Source: Gluconacetobacter liquefaciens
GTDB lineage: Bacteria; Pseudomonadota; Alphaproteobacteria; Acetobacterales; Acetobacteraceae
Reading direction: 5' to 3'
Assembly: GCF_003350405.1 (NCBI RefSeq)
Contig: NZ_QQAW01000007.1
Coordinates: 124,001 to 188,000, forward strand
Length of the DNA: 64,000 nt
Below are positions 42,947 through 53,611 of this stretch, in pieces. The position numbers were made by a program, and so were the translations under genes. The first letter of the stretch is position 1. The number at the start of each line of letters is the position of its first letter. The notes below the pieces were generated by a model. The model worked only from the letters and a program-made list of their open reading frames with translations, made no database searches and was not told the DNA's origin.

Positions 42947-44242
42947 CTAGGCGGTTTCACGCAGCGGGCAGCGCTGCTGGTGGATGTGGGCGTCGAAATC
43001 CTCGCGGAACAGCTTCAGCCCGCTGGCCAGCGGGGCCATGGCGCCGGGGGCATGGGCGCAGAAGGTGCGGCCCATCGGGCCGAGCATGCGGGCATGGTCG
43101 TGCAGGCGGTCCAGATCCTCGGGTTCGCCGGTGCCGGACTCGATGGCGCCGAGCAGGCGCTCCACCCAGGGCAGGCCGTCGCGGCATGGCGTGCACCAGC
43201 CGCAGGATTCCTGGGCGAAGAAATGTTCCAGATTATGCAGCATGCCGACGGGGCAGGTGCGGTCGTCCAGCAGGATGGCAAGGCCGGTACCCAGCCGGCT
43301 GCCTGCCTTTTCCACCGTGCCATAATCCATCGTCACGTCGATCTGTCCGGCGTCGAGAAAGGCGGTGGAGGCGCCGCCGGGCAGGAAGGCGCGCAACCGG
43401 TAGCCGTCGCGCATGCCGCCGGCATGGTGCTCGATGATCTCGCGAAGCGGGGTGCCCATCGGCAGTTCCCACGCGCCGGGGCGGCGCACGCGGCCGCTGA
43501 CGCCGTAGATCTTGGTGCCGCTGTCCGGGCCGAGACCGAGCGAGAGGAACCACGCCGCGCCGTTGGTGACGATGTGCGGCAGGTTGCAGAGCGTCTCGAC
43601 ATTGTTGACGACGCTGGGCGCGCCCCACAGGCCGCCGACCTGCGGAAAGGGGGGCTTGCTGCGCGGCTGAGCCCGGCGGCCTTCAAGCGCGGTCAGCAGG
43701 GCGGTTTCCTCGCCGCAGATATAGCGGCCGCCGCTGGCGTGGACGTGGATTTCGAACCCGAAGCCGGAGCCGAGGATGTTCTCGCCCAGCCACCCGACCT
43801 CACGGGCTTCCGCGATGGCGTGGTTCAGGCGCTCCAGCGCCAGATGGTATTCGCCGCGCAGGAAGATCACGCCGTGGCCGGCCTGGATGGCGTAGCCGGC
43901 GACGATCATGCCTTCGATCAGTTGCAGCGGATTGCCTTCCAGCAGCAGCCGGTCCTTGAAGGTGCCGGGTTCCATCTCGTCCGCGTTGGCGATGAGGTAT
44001 TTGCGGCGGGTGGTGGCCGGGTCCCTGGGTACGAAGCTCCATTTCTGGCCGGTGCCGAAGCCGGCGCCCCCGCGTCCGCGCAGTTTCGATGCGGTGACGA
44101 GGTCGATGACCGCCTCGGGTGTCATGTCGCGCAGGGCGCGGCGCGCCGCCTGCCAGCCGCCGGCGCGGCCATAGGCGGCGCAATCGGGCGGCCCGTCCGG
44201 CAGGCCGATCATGGCGGTCAGGGGCCGTTCGGACGGGCTCAT
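42947..44242 (-). CDS. nuoF: NADH-quinone oxidoreductase subunit F
   Basis: About 431 residues, the NADH- and FMN-binding subunit. The nucleotide loop GRGGAGFGTGQKWSFVP, FMN motif (LIANADEMEPGTFKDRLLLE), the EETALLTALEGRRAQPRSKP block and the N3 [4Fe-4S] motif ESCGWCTPCRDG with a late Cys (GRTFCAHAPGA) are all present. The ATG at 44242 overlaps the nuoE stop. Confidence 0.96.
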   Translation of the reverse strand: MSPSERPLTAMIGLPDGPPDCAAYGRAGGWQAARRALRDMTPEAVIDLVTASKLRGRGGAGFGTGQKWSFVPRDPATTRRKYLIANADEMEPGTFKDRLLLEGNPLQLIEGMIVAGYAIQAGHGVIFLRGEYHLALERLNHAIAEAREVGWLGENILGSGFGFEIHVHASGGRYICGEETALLTALEGRRAQPRSKPPFPQVGGLWGAPSVVNNVETLCNLPHIVTNGAAWFLSLGLGPDSGTKIYGVSGRVRRPGAWELPMGTPLREIIEHHAGGMRDGYRLRAFLPGGASTAFLDAGQIDVTMDYGTVEKAGSRLGTGLAILLDDRTCPVGMLHNLEHFFAQESCGWCTPCRDGLPWVERLLGAIESGTGEPEDLDRLHDHARMLGPMGRTFCAHAPGAMAPLASGLKLFREDFDAHIHQQRCPLRETA

Positions 44243-44733
44243 GATGCGGCCCCTCGCAGGCCGTCGGCCAGCCGTTCCGCTGTTTCGGCGTCCAGGTCGC
44301 CATGCAGGGTGCGGTCCACCAGCATGGCTGGCGCGTGGTCGCAATGGCCCAGGCAGACGATGGGCAGCAGCGTGACCGCGCCGTCCGGCGTGGTTTCGCC
44401 CGGCCGGATGCCCAGCCGGGCTTGCAGACGTGCGCAGACCGTGTCGCGGCCCATGATCCAGCATGAGACGCTGTCGCACAGCATGATGACGTGCCGCCCC
44501 ACCGGGCGGCGGAAGATCAGGTTGAAATAGGTGGCGATGCCGTCGAGATCGGCCGGCGACATGCCTAGCAGGGAGGCTGTTTCGGCCAGGTGCGCGTCGC
44601 TGACCCAGCCGAACCGCTCCTGCACCATCGTAAGGGCGGAGACCGAGGCCGCGCGGGGCCGGTGCTCGGCGCGGGCGAGGTCGGCGATCCGCGCCCGCAG
44701 CTCGGCGGGGAGGGGCGTGTCAGCGGTCGACAT
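44239..44733 (-). CDS. nuoE: NADH-quinone oxidoreductase subunit E
   Basis: A 164-residue thioredoxin-like subunit that carries the [2Fe-2S] N1a cluster. The four ligands are two Cys in LCDSVSCW and two in [12 protein letters not shown]. The N-terminal helical part ([20 protein letters not shown]) packs on NuoF. It overlaps the end of nuoCD by 14 bases. Confidence 0.95.
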   Translation of the reverse strand: MSTADTPLPAELRARIADLARAEHRPRAASVSALTMVQERFGWVSDAHLAETASLLGMSPADLDGIATYFNLIFRRPVGRHVIMLCDSVSCWIMGRDTVCARLQARLGIRPGETTPDGAVTLLPIVCLGHCDHAPAMLVDRTLHGDLDAETAERLADGLRGAAS

Positions 44734-46504
44734 CGGCCATCACGAAATCGATGCTGCCGATGATGGCGATCAGGTCGGCGATCATGGCGCCACGGCTGAT
44801 CAGCGGGATCATCTGCAAATGCGGGAAGGACGGGGTGCGGATGCGGGTGCGGTAGGACATGGTGCCGCCGTCGCTGATCAGGTGATACTGGTTGAGCCCC
44901 TTGGTGGCCTCGACACAGCCCCGCGCCTCGCCGGGCGGAATGACCGGGCCCCAGCTCACGTTCAGGAAATGATGGATCAGGGTTTCGATGTCGTGCATCG
45001 TCCGCGCCCTGGGCGGCGGCGTGGTGAGCGGGTGGTCCGCCTTGATCGGGCCGGCCGGCATGTTGTCGACGCACTGGCGGACGATGCGCAGGCTCTGGCG
45101 GATTTCGGCGATATGCACCACCACGCGGTCGTAGCAATCGCCGTTCGTGGCGGTGGGGATATCGAATGCGAGTTGGTCGTAGCAGGCATAGGGGGCCTGA
45201 CGGCGGTAATCCCATTCCAGGCCGCAGGCGCGCAGGCCGGGGCCGGTGACGCCCCATTCGATCGCCTCGCGCAGCGTGTAGGCGCCCACGCCCTTGGTGC
45301 GTGCGCGGAAAATACCGTTGCGCATCACCATTTTCTCGTACTCGTCGAGGCGTTTGGGCAGGTAGTCGAGGAACGTGCGGATCAGGCCGTCCCAGCCCAC
45401 GGGCAGGTCCATCGCCACGCCGCCGATGCGGAAGAAGGCCGGATGCATCCGAAAACCGCAGATGGCTTCGATAATCTCGAACACCCGCTCGCGGTCGGTG
45501 AACATGTAGAAGACGGGCGAAAGCTGGCCCACGTCCTGGCTCATGGTGCCGTAGAAGACCAGGTGGCTGGCGATGCGGAACAGTTCGGCCAGCATCACGC
45601 GGATCATCTGCGCGCGGGGCGGAACCTGGATGCCGGCCAGGGTTTCCACCGCCATGACATAGGGGAAATTGTTCATCACGCCGCCCAGATAGTCGACGCG
45701 ATCGGTATAGGGGATGTAGCTGTGCCAGGATTGGCGCTCGCCCATCTTCTCGGCGCCGCGATGGTGGAAGCCGATATCGGGCACGGCATCGACGATCCGC
45801 TCGCCCTCCAGTTGCAGCACGATGCGGAAGACACCGTGCACGCTGGGGTGATTGGGGCCGAGATTGAGAAACATGAAATCGGTGTTCGCCGAATGCCGGC
45901 GCATGCCCCACTGGCCGGGGTCGAAGCGCAGGGCTTCCTGCTCGCGCTTTTCCGCGTCCTCGGTCAGGCTGTAGGGCGGCATTTCGGTGGCGCGGGCGTA
46001 ATGGTCCTTGCGCAGGGGGTGGCCGGTCCATGTGGGGGGCGTCAGGATGCGGCGCAGGAACGGGTGGTCGTCGAAAACGATGCCGAACAGATCCCAGGCT
46101 TCGCATTCGTACCAGTTCGCGTTCGGCCACAGGTCGCTGATGGTGGGGGCGTGCGGGCGCTCTTCCGGCAGGGGGACTTTCACGCGCAGTTCGTCACCGG
46201 CGTTGGCGAACGCGAGCAGGTGATAGACCAGCGTGAAGGCGGATGCGGGCTGCCCGTCGCGATGCGTGCGTTCGCGTTCGTCGATCACTGTGAGATCGAG
46301 CAGCATGCGGAGCGCCGTGTCCGGCTGTTTCAGGCGGGCGAGTGCCGCATGCACGTCCTGCCGCGCGATCCACACCGTCGGGACACCGTCGCGCGTGGGC
46401 TCGATGGCCAGGATCACCGGCGTGGGGGCACGCGCCACCTGTTCGAACATGGTTTCGGACGTGCGAAGATCGGCTGGCCGGGGTGGGGTGGCCACGATCA
46501 TCAT
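44720..46504 (-). CDS. nuoC: NADH-quinone oxidoreductase subunit C/D fusion
   Basis: A 594-residue fusion of the 30-kDa (NuoC) and 49-kDa (NuoD) subunits. The first 190 residues have the NuoC motif ([20 protein letters not shown], then [17 protein letters not shown]). From about residue 205 the NuoD part runs: [16 protein letters not shown] (quinone-site His), [20 protein letters not shown] and the terminal [13 protein letters not shown]. The fusion is the E. coli type; most alphaproteobacterial operons keep nuoC and nuoD separate. Also called nuoCD. Confidence 0.96.
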   Translation of the reverse strand: MMIVATPPRPADLRTSETMFEQVARAPTPVILAIEPTRDGVPTVWIARQDVHAALARLKQPDTALRMLLDLTVIDERERTHRDGQPASAFTLVYHLLAFANAGDELRVKVPLPEERPHAPTISDLWPNANWYECEAWDLFGIVFDDHPFLRRILTPPTWTGHPLRKDHYARATEMPPYSLTEDAEKREQEALRFDPGQWGMRRHSANTDFMFLNLGPNHPSVHGVFRIVLQLEGERIVDAVPDIGFHHRGAEKMGERQSWHSYIPYTDRVDYLGGVMNNFPYVMAVETLAGIQVPPRAQMIRVMLAELFRIASHLVFYGTMSQDVGQLSPVFYMFTDRERVFEIIEAICGFRMHPAFFRIGGVAMDLPVGWDGLIRTFLDYLPKRLDEYEKMVMRNGIFRARTKGVGAYTLREAIEWGVTGPGLRACGLEWDYRRQAPYACYDQLAFDIPTATNGDCYDRVVVHIAEIRQSLRIVRQCVDNMPAGPIKADHPLTTPPPRARTMHDIETLIHHFLNVSWGPVIPPGEARGCVEATKGLNQYHLISDGGTMSYRTRIRTPSFPHLQMIPLISRGAMIADLIAIIGSIDFVMADVDR

Positions 46505-46513
46505 CGCCTCCGT

Positions 46514-47155
46514 TCAGAGCGCGTCGGGGGAGCGGAGGTCCCGTGCCGCCCGGCGCGCGTCGCGTTTGGCATCGCGCATGCTGGGCGGGGTGACACGCTC
46601 GATGCCTTGCGGGCCGACCATCCAGCTTAACGGGCGCCGCTGGGTGCCGATGGCGTTCTGCAACAGCATCAGCCCTTCCAGCAGAGCATCGGGGCGGGGT
46701 GGGCAGCCCGGCACGTAGACATCGACCGGCAGGAAGGAATCCACGCCCTGGACCACGCTGTAGATATCGTACATGCCGCCCGAATTGGCGCAGGAACCCA
46801 TCGAGATGACCCAGCGCGGCTCCAGCATCTGATCGTAGAGATATTTGATGATCGGCGCCATTTTCACGAATACGGTGCCGGAAATGACAATCAGGTCGGC
46901 CTCGCGCGGGGTGGCGCGCAGCACTTCGGACCCGAAGCGCGCGATATCGTATTTGCTGGTGAAGGCGGTCGCCATTTCGACATAGCAGCAGGACAGGCCG
47001 AAATTGAACGGCCAGATCGAATGCTTCTGGCCCCAGGACACGAAATCCTGCAAACGGCCCATGACCAGGTTACGCCGGATCGTTTCGGTTGCGCTCGGGT
47101 TCTCCGGTTGCACGGGAGGTGGCGCGTCCGTGGCCGATGTCATGGACCAGCGCAT
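46514..47155 (-). CDS. nuoB: NADH-quinone oxidoreductase subunit B
   Basis: A 213-residue subunit binding the terminal [4Fe-4S] cluster N2 next to quinone. Ligands: the tandem Cys in [28 protein letters not shown] and [15 protein letters not shown]. The N-terminus is a short variable extension and the C-terminus a basic tail. One base separates it from nuoA. Confidence 0.96.
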   Translation of the reverse strand: MRWSMTSATDAPPPVQPENPSATETIRRNLVMGRLQDFVSWGQKHSIWPFNFGLSCCYVEMATAFTSKYDIARFGSEVLRATPREADLIVISGTVFVKMAPIIKYLYDQMLEPRWVISMGSCANSGGMYDIYSVVQGVDSFLPVDVYVPGCPPRPDALLEGLMLLQNAIGTQRRPLSWMVGPQGIERVTPPSMRDAKRDARRAARDLRSPDAL

Positions 47156-47156
47156 G

Positions 47157-47573
47157 CTAGAGAACCTTTCGGGTCAGTCGTTGCGTCGGGCCCCATTCCA
47201 GGCCACCGCTGCGCCACAGATAGGCCAGCGCGATGGCCAGGAAGCCGAGGAACAGAAGCACCGCCGCGTAGCCCTGCCACCCGGCCTGTCGCGCCACCGT
47301 GGCCCATGAGAACAGGAAAACCGCCTCGGCATCGAAAATCACGAAAAACACGGCGATCAGGTAATATTGCACCGGCAGGCGCAGGTGGGCCGAACCCACC
47401 GGCAGGATGCCGGATTCGAACGGCAGGTTCATCGACGCGCCACGGGCCGGCCCGACCCGGCGGTTGCCGGTGACGGATGCCAGGGCCAGCATCACCGACA
47501 GCAGGACCGCAATGGCGATGGCGTAAAGCATCAACGGATGCAGCACACAGAAGCTACACATGGACGACACCAT
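47157..47573 (-). CDS. nuoA: NADH-quinone oxidoreductase subunit A, first gene of the operon
   Basis: A 138-residue, three-helix subunit. [20 protein letters not shown] and [20 protein letters not shown] are the conserved loop and TM2 motifs. Several ATG codons (47573, 47561, 47531) could start it; the length of E. coli NuoA favours one of the first two. The promoter should lie in the 219 bases up to the efflux operon, where I see no obvious consensus. Confidence 0.94.
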   Translation of the reverse strand: MVSSMCSFCVLHPLMLYAIAIAVLLSVMLALASVTGNRRVGPARGASMNLPFESGILPVGSAHLRLPVQYYLIAVFFVIFDAEAVFLFSWATVARQAGWQGYAAVLLFLGFLAIALAYLWRSGGLEWGPTQRLTRKVL

Positions 47574-47792
47574 CGGGTTGTCGCGGCTACCAGGAGTGGC
47601 GACGCCGCGTGCGTCGGTGTTGGGATCGCTCAGGGGCTGTTCTGAAAATATCTATTCTGGGTCGGGAACTGATCGGCGCAGGTTGCGGCCTGCGTTTTTT
47701 TCTGGAAACGGTCTGTTCGAACCATCTCGCTATGCCGGCTGAACGTGGGGTGCGGAGACCGGGTTGCCGGCCGGGAAACCTTTAACGGCGAT

Positions 47793-49271
47793 TTAACGAT
47801 GTCGCGGACTGGCTGCTTGCCCCGCCCGCCATCCGCCGCCCATGGCCCGCACGAGGTCGATCCCCGCGACCAGGCGGCGGGTAGCGATGGCGATCATGCC
47901 CTCGCGTGCCTGAAGTTCCGCTGTCTGGGCGATGACGACCTGAAGATAATCCACCGCGCCTTCGCGATACTGGATGGATGCCAACTGGTTGGTGCGGGCG
48001 GCGGCGGTAACCGCTTCCTCCTGTCGCGCGGAGGCGTCGGCCAGATGGTTGAGCAGGGCAAGCTGATCCTCGACCTCGCGGAAGGCCGTAAGGGACGTTT
48101 GCCGGTAATTCGCGGCCATTTCGGCATAGGCGGCATGCATGGCCGCCAGATCGGCGAAGCGCCGGCCGCCGTCGAAGACCGCCAGTGTGGCCAGTGCCGG
48201 GCCGAGTGCCCATACGCCTGTGCCGGCGGAGAGGAGCATGCCGGTTGTCGTCGCCGATCCGCCCGAGGCGCCGAGGGTAATGGCGGGGAAGAAAGCCGCC
48301 CGCGCGATGCCGATGCGCGCGTTGGCCGCCGCCATATGCCGCTCGGCGGCGGCGACATCCGGCCGGCGTTGCAGCAGAGCAGACGGGGCCGTGGTGGGAA
48401 TGACCGGGACCGGGTCCAGCGCGCCGGCCGGCGGAAGCGAGAAAAGGGAGGGTTCCTCGCCGATCAGCACTGCGATGGCATGTTCGGTCAGGGCGCGATT
48501 GGCCACCTGCTGGTCCAGTTCGGACTGTACGGAGGCCAGTTGGGTGCGGGCTCGGCCGACATCGAGTTCGCTGGCGGCGCCGCCGCTAAAGCGCGTCGTG
48601 GTCAGGTTCAATGCCGCCTGGTAGGCGCTGACCGTGCGCCGCAGTACGTCGATCCGGGCATCCAGTCCGCGTAACTGGAAATAATCCTCGGCCAGTTCGG
48701 CCTCCAGGCTGAGGCGCATGCCAGCCAGATCGTCGGCGCTGGCCTGGGCCTCGGACCGCGCGGCGGCGACGAGGTTGCGTATGCGGCCCCAGATGTCGGG
48801 CTCCCACGAGACGGTGCCCCCAGCCGCGTATGTGCGATAATCGAAATAATTGCCGGTCTGCGGAAGGACGGCCCGTTCGCGCTCGGCGCTGGAGGACGCG
48901 TCGATTTGGGGAAAGAATTCGGCGCGCGCGCGTCGCACCAGGGCTCGGGCCTGATCATATCGTGCGACTGCCGCCGCGAGTTGCGGGCTGCCAAGTTCGA
49001 TCCGGGCTTCCAGATCGTTCAGTCGGGTATCGGCCATGATCGTCCACCAATCCTGGCGCGCCGATGTGTCAGACGGCTGGGCTGGGGTCCAGGGGCCGGT
49101 TTCCTTGAAGGTGGCGGGCAAGTTGGGGGGCGAGGGGGGCTGGTAATGCGGGGCCAGGTTGCAGCCGGCGAGCAGGGAGAGGGTCAGAAGCAGGGGGCCA
49201 CCCTGCACCCGGCCGGGAAAAATTGCCCCTGTCACCCGTGCTCGGGAGAAACGCCGGCGCTCAGGCGCCAT
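47793..49271 (-). CDS. RND efflux outer-membrane factor (NodT/OprM-type lipoprotein)
   Basis: About 492 residues, TolC-like trimeric outer-membrane channel. A lipoprotein signal ends LLTLSLLAGC, then NLAPHYQPPSPPNLPATFKE as usual for NodT-type proteins. Two outer-membrane-efflux repeats follow, with GGTVSWEPDIWGRIRNLVAA and TTTRFSGGAASELDVGRART in the first, and QRRPDVAAAERHMAAANARI between them. The ATG at 49271 overlaps the adaptor gene by 11 bases; sequence further upstream in frame is within the adaptor gene. Third gene of the efflux operon. Confidence 0.93.
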   Translation of the reverse strand: MAPERRRFSRARVTGAIFPGRVQGGPLLLTLSLLAGCNLAPHYQPPSPPNLPATFKETGPWTPAQPSDTSARQDWWTIMADTRLNDLEARIELGSPQLAAAVARYDQARALVRRARAEFFPQIDASSSAERERAVLPQTGNYFDYRTYAAGGTVSWEPDIWGRIRNLVAAARSEAQASADDLAGMRLSLEAELAEDYFQLRGLDARIDVLRRTVSAYQAALNLTTTRFSGGAASELDVGRARTQLASVQSELDQQVANRALTEHAIAVLIGEEPSLFSLPPAGALDPVPVIPTTAPSALLQRRPDVAAAERHMAAANARIGIARAAFFPAITLGASGGSATTTGMLLSAGTGVWALGPALATLAVFDGGRRFADLAAMHAAYAEMAANYRQTSLTAFREVEDQLALLNHLADASARQEEAVTAAARTNQLASIQYREGAVDYLQVVIAQTAELQAREGMIAIATRRLVAGIDLVRAMGGGWRAGQAASPRHR

Positions 49272-50448
49272 GCGGGTGCTCCGGTTCCCGCGGTTCGACC
49301 GCGTCGCCGTCGCGCAGATCGTCCCTGGGATTGTCGATGACGGCGCTTTGTGGCGGCAGGCCCGTGACCGCGAGTTCGGTGCCAAAATCGGTTACGATGG
49401 TGATGGGCTGGATTTTGACATGGTGGCTGGAATCCATCAGGGCGACGGTCGTGCCATTGCGTCGGAACAGCAGGCTGCTGGCGGGCACGCGGACGAGATC
49501 GTTATCCCTGCTCGGATCGGTGCCGGGGAAGGTGAAGGCGATCTGGGCATAGGCCCCCGGTTTCAGCAGGTTTTCGCCATTATCGTAGACAAGCTGCACC
49601 AGCATCGCGCCGGATTGGGGATCGACGGCGTCCGAGGAATGAATGAGGTGGGCCTGAAAGGTTCGGCCGGGATAGTCGGGCACCGTGAACGCGACCACCA
49701 TGCCGTCCTGCATTCTTGCGGCATAGGCCTGGGGGACGCTGACATAGAGCCGTAGCCGGACGACATCGGAAACGGTGAAGAGGGGCTGCGCCGCCGAAGT
49801 GCCGGCGGCGATCAGCGCGCCGATGTCGGTGGCGCGGCTGGTGACCACGCCGGTGAACGGCGCCACGATATGTTTGAAGCCGGAGAGGGTCTGCAGCCGT
49901 TCCACCTCCGCCGCCGCCTCGTGGCGCGTGGCTTCGCTGGCGGCGAAATTGCCTCTTCGTTCGTCGGTTTCCTGTTGCGAGACCGCGTTCTGCGCATTGA
50001 GGCGGTCCCAGCGGCGGGTGGTGATTCCGGCGAGGTCGCGCTGGGCGGTGCGGGTCGCCAGCACGGCGCGAGCGGCGGCGAGTTGCTGGTCGACGTCCGG
50101 GGTGTCGATCTCTGCCAGTAACTGCCCTTCCTGCACCTTTTGTCCGATATCGACGTACCAGCGCCGGAGATAGCCGTTGGTCCGCGCATAGACCGGCGCG
50201 CTGTACCAGGCCTGCAACCGGCCGGGCAGGACCAGCCTGTCCATTGCCATGCCGCCTGGGTGGACGATGCTCACCGTCGGGATGGCGGCGGCTTGTGTCG
50301 ACGCATGAAGCAGGTGGCGGGCGTGGAGGCGCAAAAGCGTGCCTGCCACCAGGACCAGCGCAAAGACCGCGCCCGCGATCAGCACGAACCGGCCGAGCCG
50401 GGGCTGGGGCCGGTCGCCCTGTATCGTCCCTGGCGCGGGGTCAGGCAT
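49261..50448 (-). CDS. RND efflux periplasmic adaptor (HlyD/MFP family)
   Basis: About 395 residues. One N-terminal helix (FVLIAGAVFALVLVAGTLLR) anchors it in the inner membrane. The lipoyl/barrel-sandwich halves are visible as APVYARTNGYLRRWYVDIGQ with GQLLAEIDTPDVDQQL, and HIVAPFTGVVTSRATDIGAL; a short alpha-hairpin lies between. The beta-barrel (PLFTVSDVVRLRLYVSVPQA) and membrane-proximal domain follow. The ATG at 50448 overlaps the pump stop by 8 bases. Confidence 0.93.
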   Translation of the reverse strand: MPDPAPGTIQGDRPQPRLGRFVLIAGAVFALVLVAGTLLRLHARHLLHASTQAAAIPTVSIVHPGGMAMDRLVLPGRLQAWYSAPVYARTNGYLRRWYVDIGQKVQEGQLLAEIDTPDVDQQLAAARAVLATRTAQRDLAGITTRRWDRLNAQNAVSQQETDERRGNFAASEATRHEAAAEVERLQTLSGFKHIVAPFTGVVTSRATDIGALIAAGTSAAQPLFTVSDVVRLRLYVSVPQAYAARMQDGMVVAFTVPDYPGRTFQAHLIHSSDAVDPQSGAMLVQLVYDNGENLLKPGAYAQIAFTFPGTDPSRDNDLVRVPASSLLFRRNGTTVALMDSSHHVKIQPITIVTDFGTELAVTGLPPQSAVIDNPRDDLRDGDAVEPREPEHPHGA

Positions 50449-53400
50449 GGGCCGAGGCTCCCCGCGTGGCCGGCCGCGCGCGTCGTTCGTAGATGATCGC
50501 GAACAGGGTCGGCACGAAAAACAGCGAGGCACAGGTGGCGAAGACCAGCCCGCCGACGACGGCGCGACCGAGGGGGGCGTTCTGCTCGCCGCCCTCGCCA
50601 AAACCCATCGCCATGGGCAGCATGCCGATGACCATGGCCAGCGCGGTCATCAGCACGGGCCGCAGGCGGGTCTTGCCGGCCGTCAGCGCCGCTCGCAGCG
50701 CATCGCCATGTTCGTCGAGCTGTTCCCGGCAGAAGGCGATGACGAGGATGGAATTGGCGGTTGCCACCCCCATGCACATGATCGCGCCGGTAAGGGCCGG
50801 GACAGATAGCGGCGTGCCGGTGGCGAACAGCATCCAGCAGATCCCCGCCAGCGCCGCTGGCAGAGCGAGGATGATGATGCAGGGATCGGTCCAGCTCTGG
50901 AAATTGACGACGATCAGCAGGTAGATCAGCACAACCGCGCCCAGCAGCCCGGCACCCAGGCCGGTGAAGGCGGTATTCATGGATTGGTATTGCCCGCGCA
51001 GCGTGACTGTGACGGTTGCCGGGCGCTGGTGTTCCAGACGGACCAGCACGCTTTGCACATCGGACGCAACGGCGCCGAGGTCGCGGCCGTCATTCCCGGC
51101 GAAGACGTCGATCAGCGGGCGGATGTTGTATTGCCCTTCGACGGGCGATGTCGTGCCGCGCGTGATCGTGCCCAAGGCGCCCAGCACCTGGGGGCGGGTT
51201 GCCTGGGCGCCCGTGCCGGTTACGGGCAGGCCGATCACGTCCGAAAGCGCGCCGATGCGGTATTCCGGCATCTGGACCGCGATCGGGTAGGTCACGTTGT
51301 TCTGCGGGTTCAGCCAGTACAGCGGCGCGGTCTGGGACGTGCCGGCGATGGAGGTCGCGATGCTGCTGGTGACGTCGCCCTCGGTCAGGCCAAGCTGGTT
51401 GATACGGGTGCGGTCGACTTCGAACCGCAGTTCGGGGTAGTTGGCGGGCTGCTGGATTCGGGCATCGACCAGCCCGTCAATGTGGCGGATTTCCCGCAGG
51501 ACAAGTTCGGCGAACTGCCGTGTTTCATCCGGGTGCGGGCCGCTGACCTGGACGTCGATCGGGGCCGGGGCGCCGAAATTGAGGATCTGGCTGGTGATGT
51601 CGGAGGGCAGGAAGGCGAAGCTCGCCTGCGGGAACAGGCGGGGCAATTCGGCACGCAGGCGGCGGATATAGCGTTGGGTGGCGTGATGATTCTCCTTCAG
51701 GGCGATCAGAATGTCGCCGTCCTCGGGGCCGATGGTGCCGGAGGCGCTGTAGGAGACGTTGATGGCGCTGTTCGGCAGGCCGATCATGTCGGCGATCGAT
51801 AGCACCTCGTCCGCCGGGATGCGCGCGCGGACCGCTTTCTCGATGTCGAGGAACAGAGCGGCAGTTTCCTCGATCCGCATGCCCACCGGGCCGCGCACAT
51901 GCAGCGTCATCGCGCCGGCATCGACCTGGGGGAAGAAATTGCGCCCGAGGAAGGGGAGAAAGACCAGGCTGAGGACGGCAAAGCCGAGGAAGAGGCCGAC
52001 GAAGCGGCCGCGATGTGCCAGCACGGCTTCCAGCACCGTGCCGTATCGCTCGCGAAAGGCGGCGAAGCGCCGTTCGAACCCCTGCTGGAAGCGGGTGAAC
52101 AGGCCGCCGGCCGGTTTGCTCTCATGCCTGTGGGCACGCAGCAGGAACATGGCCATGGTGGGAACCAGCGTGCGCGAGAGGATGAAGGACATCGTCATCG
52201 CGAACATCACCGACAGCGCCATCGGCACGAAGAGGAAGCCCGAAACACCCGGTAGATAGAACATCGGCACGAAGACGATGCAGATGCATAGCAGCGACAG
52301 GAAGGCCGGAACGATGATCTCGCCCGATCCGTCGATGATGGCGGCATGTACATCCTTGCCCATTTCCAGATGGCGCTCGATATTTTCGATCGTGACCGTC
52401 GCTTCGTCCACCAGGATGCCGACGGCCAGGGCGAGGCCGCCCAGCGTCATGACGTTCAGGGTCTGGCCGAGGACCGACAGGAGCGCGACGGCGCCCAGGA
52501 TCGAAAGCGGGATCGACGTGGCGACGATCAGGGTGGAGCGCCACGAGCCGAGAAAGAGCAGGATCATCAGGCTGGTCAGCCCCGCCGCGATTGCACCTTC
52601 GCGCAGCACGCCGCTGACGGCGGCCCTGACGAACAGCGACTGGTCGTTGACGGGCGTGATCTGCAACTGGGCTGGCAGGCCGCGCCTCGCGTCGGGGATC
52701 GTGTCGCGAATGCCCTGGACGATGGCGATGGTAGAGGTCTCGCCCGATTTCAGCACCGTCAGCAGGGCCGAGCGCTGGCCGTCGACATGGACGATATTCT
52801 GCTGCGGCAGCGAACCGTCGCGCACATGGGCCACGTCGCGGATGCGGACCACGGCGCCATTCACCGTTCTTATCGGCAGCGTGTTGAGCTGCTCGACGGA
52901 TAGCGGGGCGTTGTTGAGCCGGAGATTGTACTGATATTCGCCGATTTTCACGAATCCGGCAGGTGTGATCTGTGTCTGGATGGAGAGGGTATTTGCCACG
53001 TCGAGGCCGGAGACGCCCCGCGCCTGCAACTGGCTGGGGTTGAGATCCATCTGGATCTGCCGCACCCGCCCACCAGTGGGGAAGGGAATGGCGGCTCCGG
53101 GCACCATCACCAGCCGGGTGCGGATAAAATTGAAGCCGAAATCATAGAGCTGCTGTTCGGTCAGCCCCGTGCCCGACAGGCCGAGCTGAAGGATCGGCAC
53201 GGTGGAGGCGTTGTAGTTGAGGATCAGCGGTGGGGTCGTGCCGAGTGGAAGCTGGCGCAGCAGCGTCTGTGCGATGGCGGTGACCTGTGCGTTGGCGAGG
53301 CGGATATCGGCACCGGGCTGGAAGAAGACCTTGGTGATTCCGATCCCGGTCAGCGCCTGACCCTCGATATGCTCGATATCATTGACCGTTGTTGTCAGCG

Positions 53401-53611
53401 CGCGCTGGAAAGGAAGCTGGATGCGGCCCGACATGTCCTGCGGCGAGAGGTTGGTATAGGTCCATGCGACTGCGACCACCGGGATGCTGATAGTGGGGAA
53501 GATGTCCTTGGGCGTACGGATGGCCGACAGCGTGCCGGCAATCACGATCAGGATCGCCATAACCACGAACGTGTAGGGCCGTGCGAGCGCCAGCCGGACG
53601 ATGGCGTTCAT
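50441..53611 (-). CDS. RND multidrug/solute efflux pump (AcrB/MdtB-like)
   Basis: About 1056 residues with the duplicated RND fold: TM1 after MNAIVRLALARPYTFVVMAI, two large periplasmic loops, and two six-helix blocks. The TM4 segment reads LALAVGILVDEATVTIENIE with acidic residues for proton relay, and GMLPMAMGFGEGGEQNAPLG is the conserved TM11-12 loop. Signature matches the HAE-1 type that includes many uncharacterised alphaproteobacterial pumps. First gene of a three-gene operon; the ATG at 53611 begins the fold, with a 327-base gap upstream. Substrates unknown. Confidence 0.93.
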   Translation of the reverse strand: MNAIVRLALARPYTFVVMAILIVIAGTLSAIRTPKDIFPTISIPVVAVAWTYTNLSPQDMSGRIQLPFQRALTTTVNDIEHIEGQALTGIGITKVFFQPGADIRLANAQVTAIAQTLLRQLPLGTTPPLILNYNASTVPILQLGLSGTGLTEQQLYDFGFNFIRTRLVMVPGAAIPFPTGGRVRQIQMDLNPSQLQARGVSGLDVANTLSIQTQITPAGFVKIGEYQYNLRLNNAPLSVEQLNTLPIRTVNGAVVRIRDVAHVRDGSLPQQNIVHVDGQRSALLTVLKSGETSTIAIVQGIRDTIPDARRGLPAQLQITPVNDQSLFVRAAVSGVLREGAIAAGLTSLMILLFLGSWRSTLIVATSIPLSILGAVALLSVLGQTLNVMTLGGLALAVGILVDEATVTIENIERHLEMGKDVHAAIIDGSGEIIVPAFLSLLCICIVFVPMFYLPGVSGFLFVPMALSVMFAMTMSFILSRTLVPTMAMFLLRAHRHESKPAGGLFTRFQQGFERRFAAFRERYGTVLEAVLAHRGRFVGLFLGFAVLSLVFLPFLGRNFFPQVDAGAMTLHVRGPVGMRIEETAALFLDIEKAVRARIPADEVLSIADMIGLPNSAINVSYSASGTIGPEDGDILIALKENHHATQRYIRRLRAELPRLFPQASFAFLPSDITSQILNFGAPAPIDVQVSGPHPDETRQFAELVLREIRHIDGLVDARIQQPANYPELRFEVDRTRINQLGLTEGDVTSSIATSIAGTSQTAPLYWLNPQNNVTYPIAVQMPEYRIGALSDVIGLPVTGTGAQATRPQVLGALGTITRGTTSPVEGQYNIRPLIDVFAGNDGRDLGAVASDVQSVLVRLEHQRPATVTVTLRGQYQSMNTAFTGLGAGLLGAVVLIYLLIVVNFQSWTDPCIIILALPAALAGICWMLFATGTPLSVPALTGAIMCMGVATANSILVIAFCREQLDEHGDALRAALTAGKTRLRPVLMTALAMVIGMLPMAMGFGEGGEQNAPLGRAVVGGLVFATCASLFFVPTLFAIIYERRARPATRGASAHA

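Noticed and set aside
44565-46130. Long open frames antisense or out of frame within the nuo operon (for example 44565-46130, 35327-36103, 38343-39386).
   Set aside because: They are rich in Arg/Gly/His with no conserved motif, and lie entirely within strongly supported nuo genes. High GC makes such shadow frames common.
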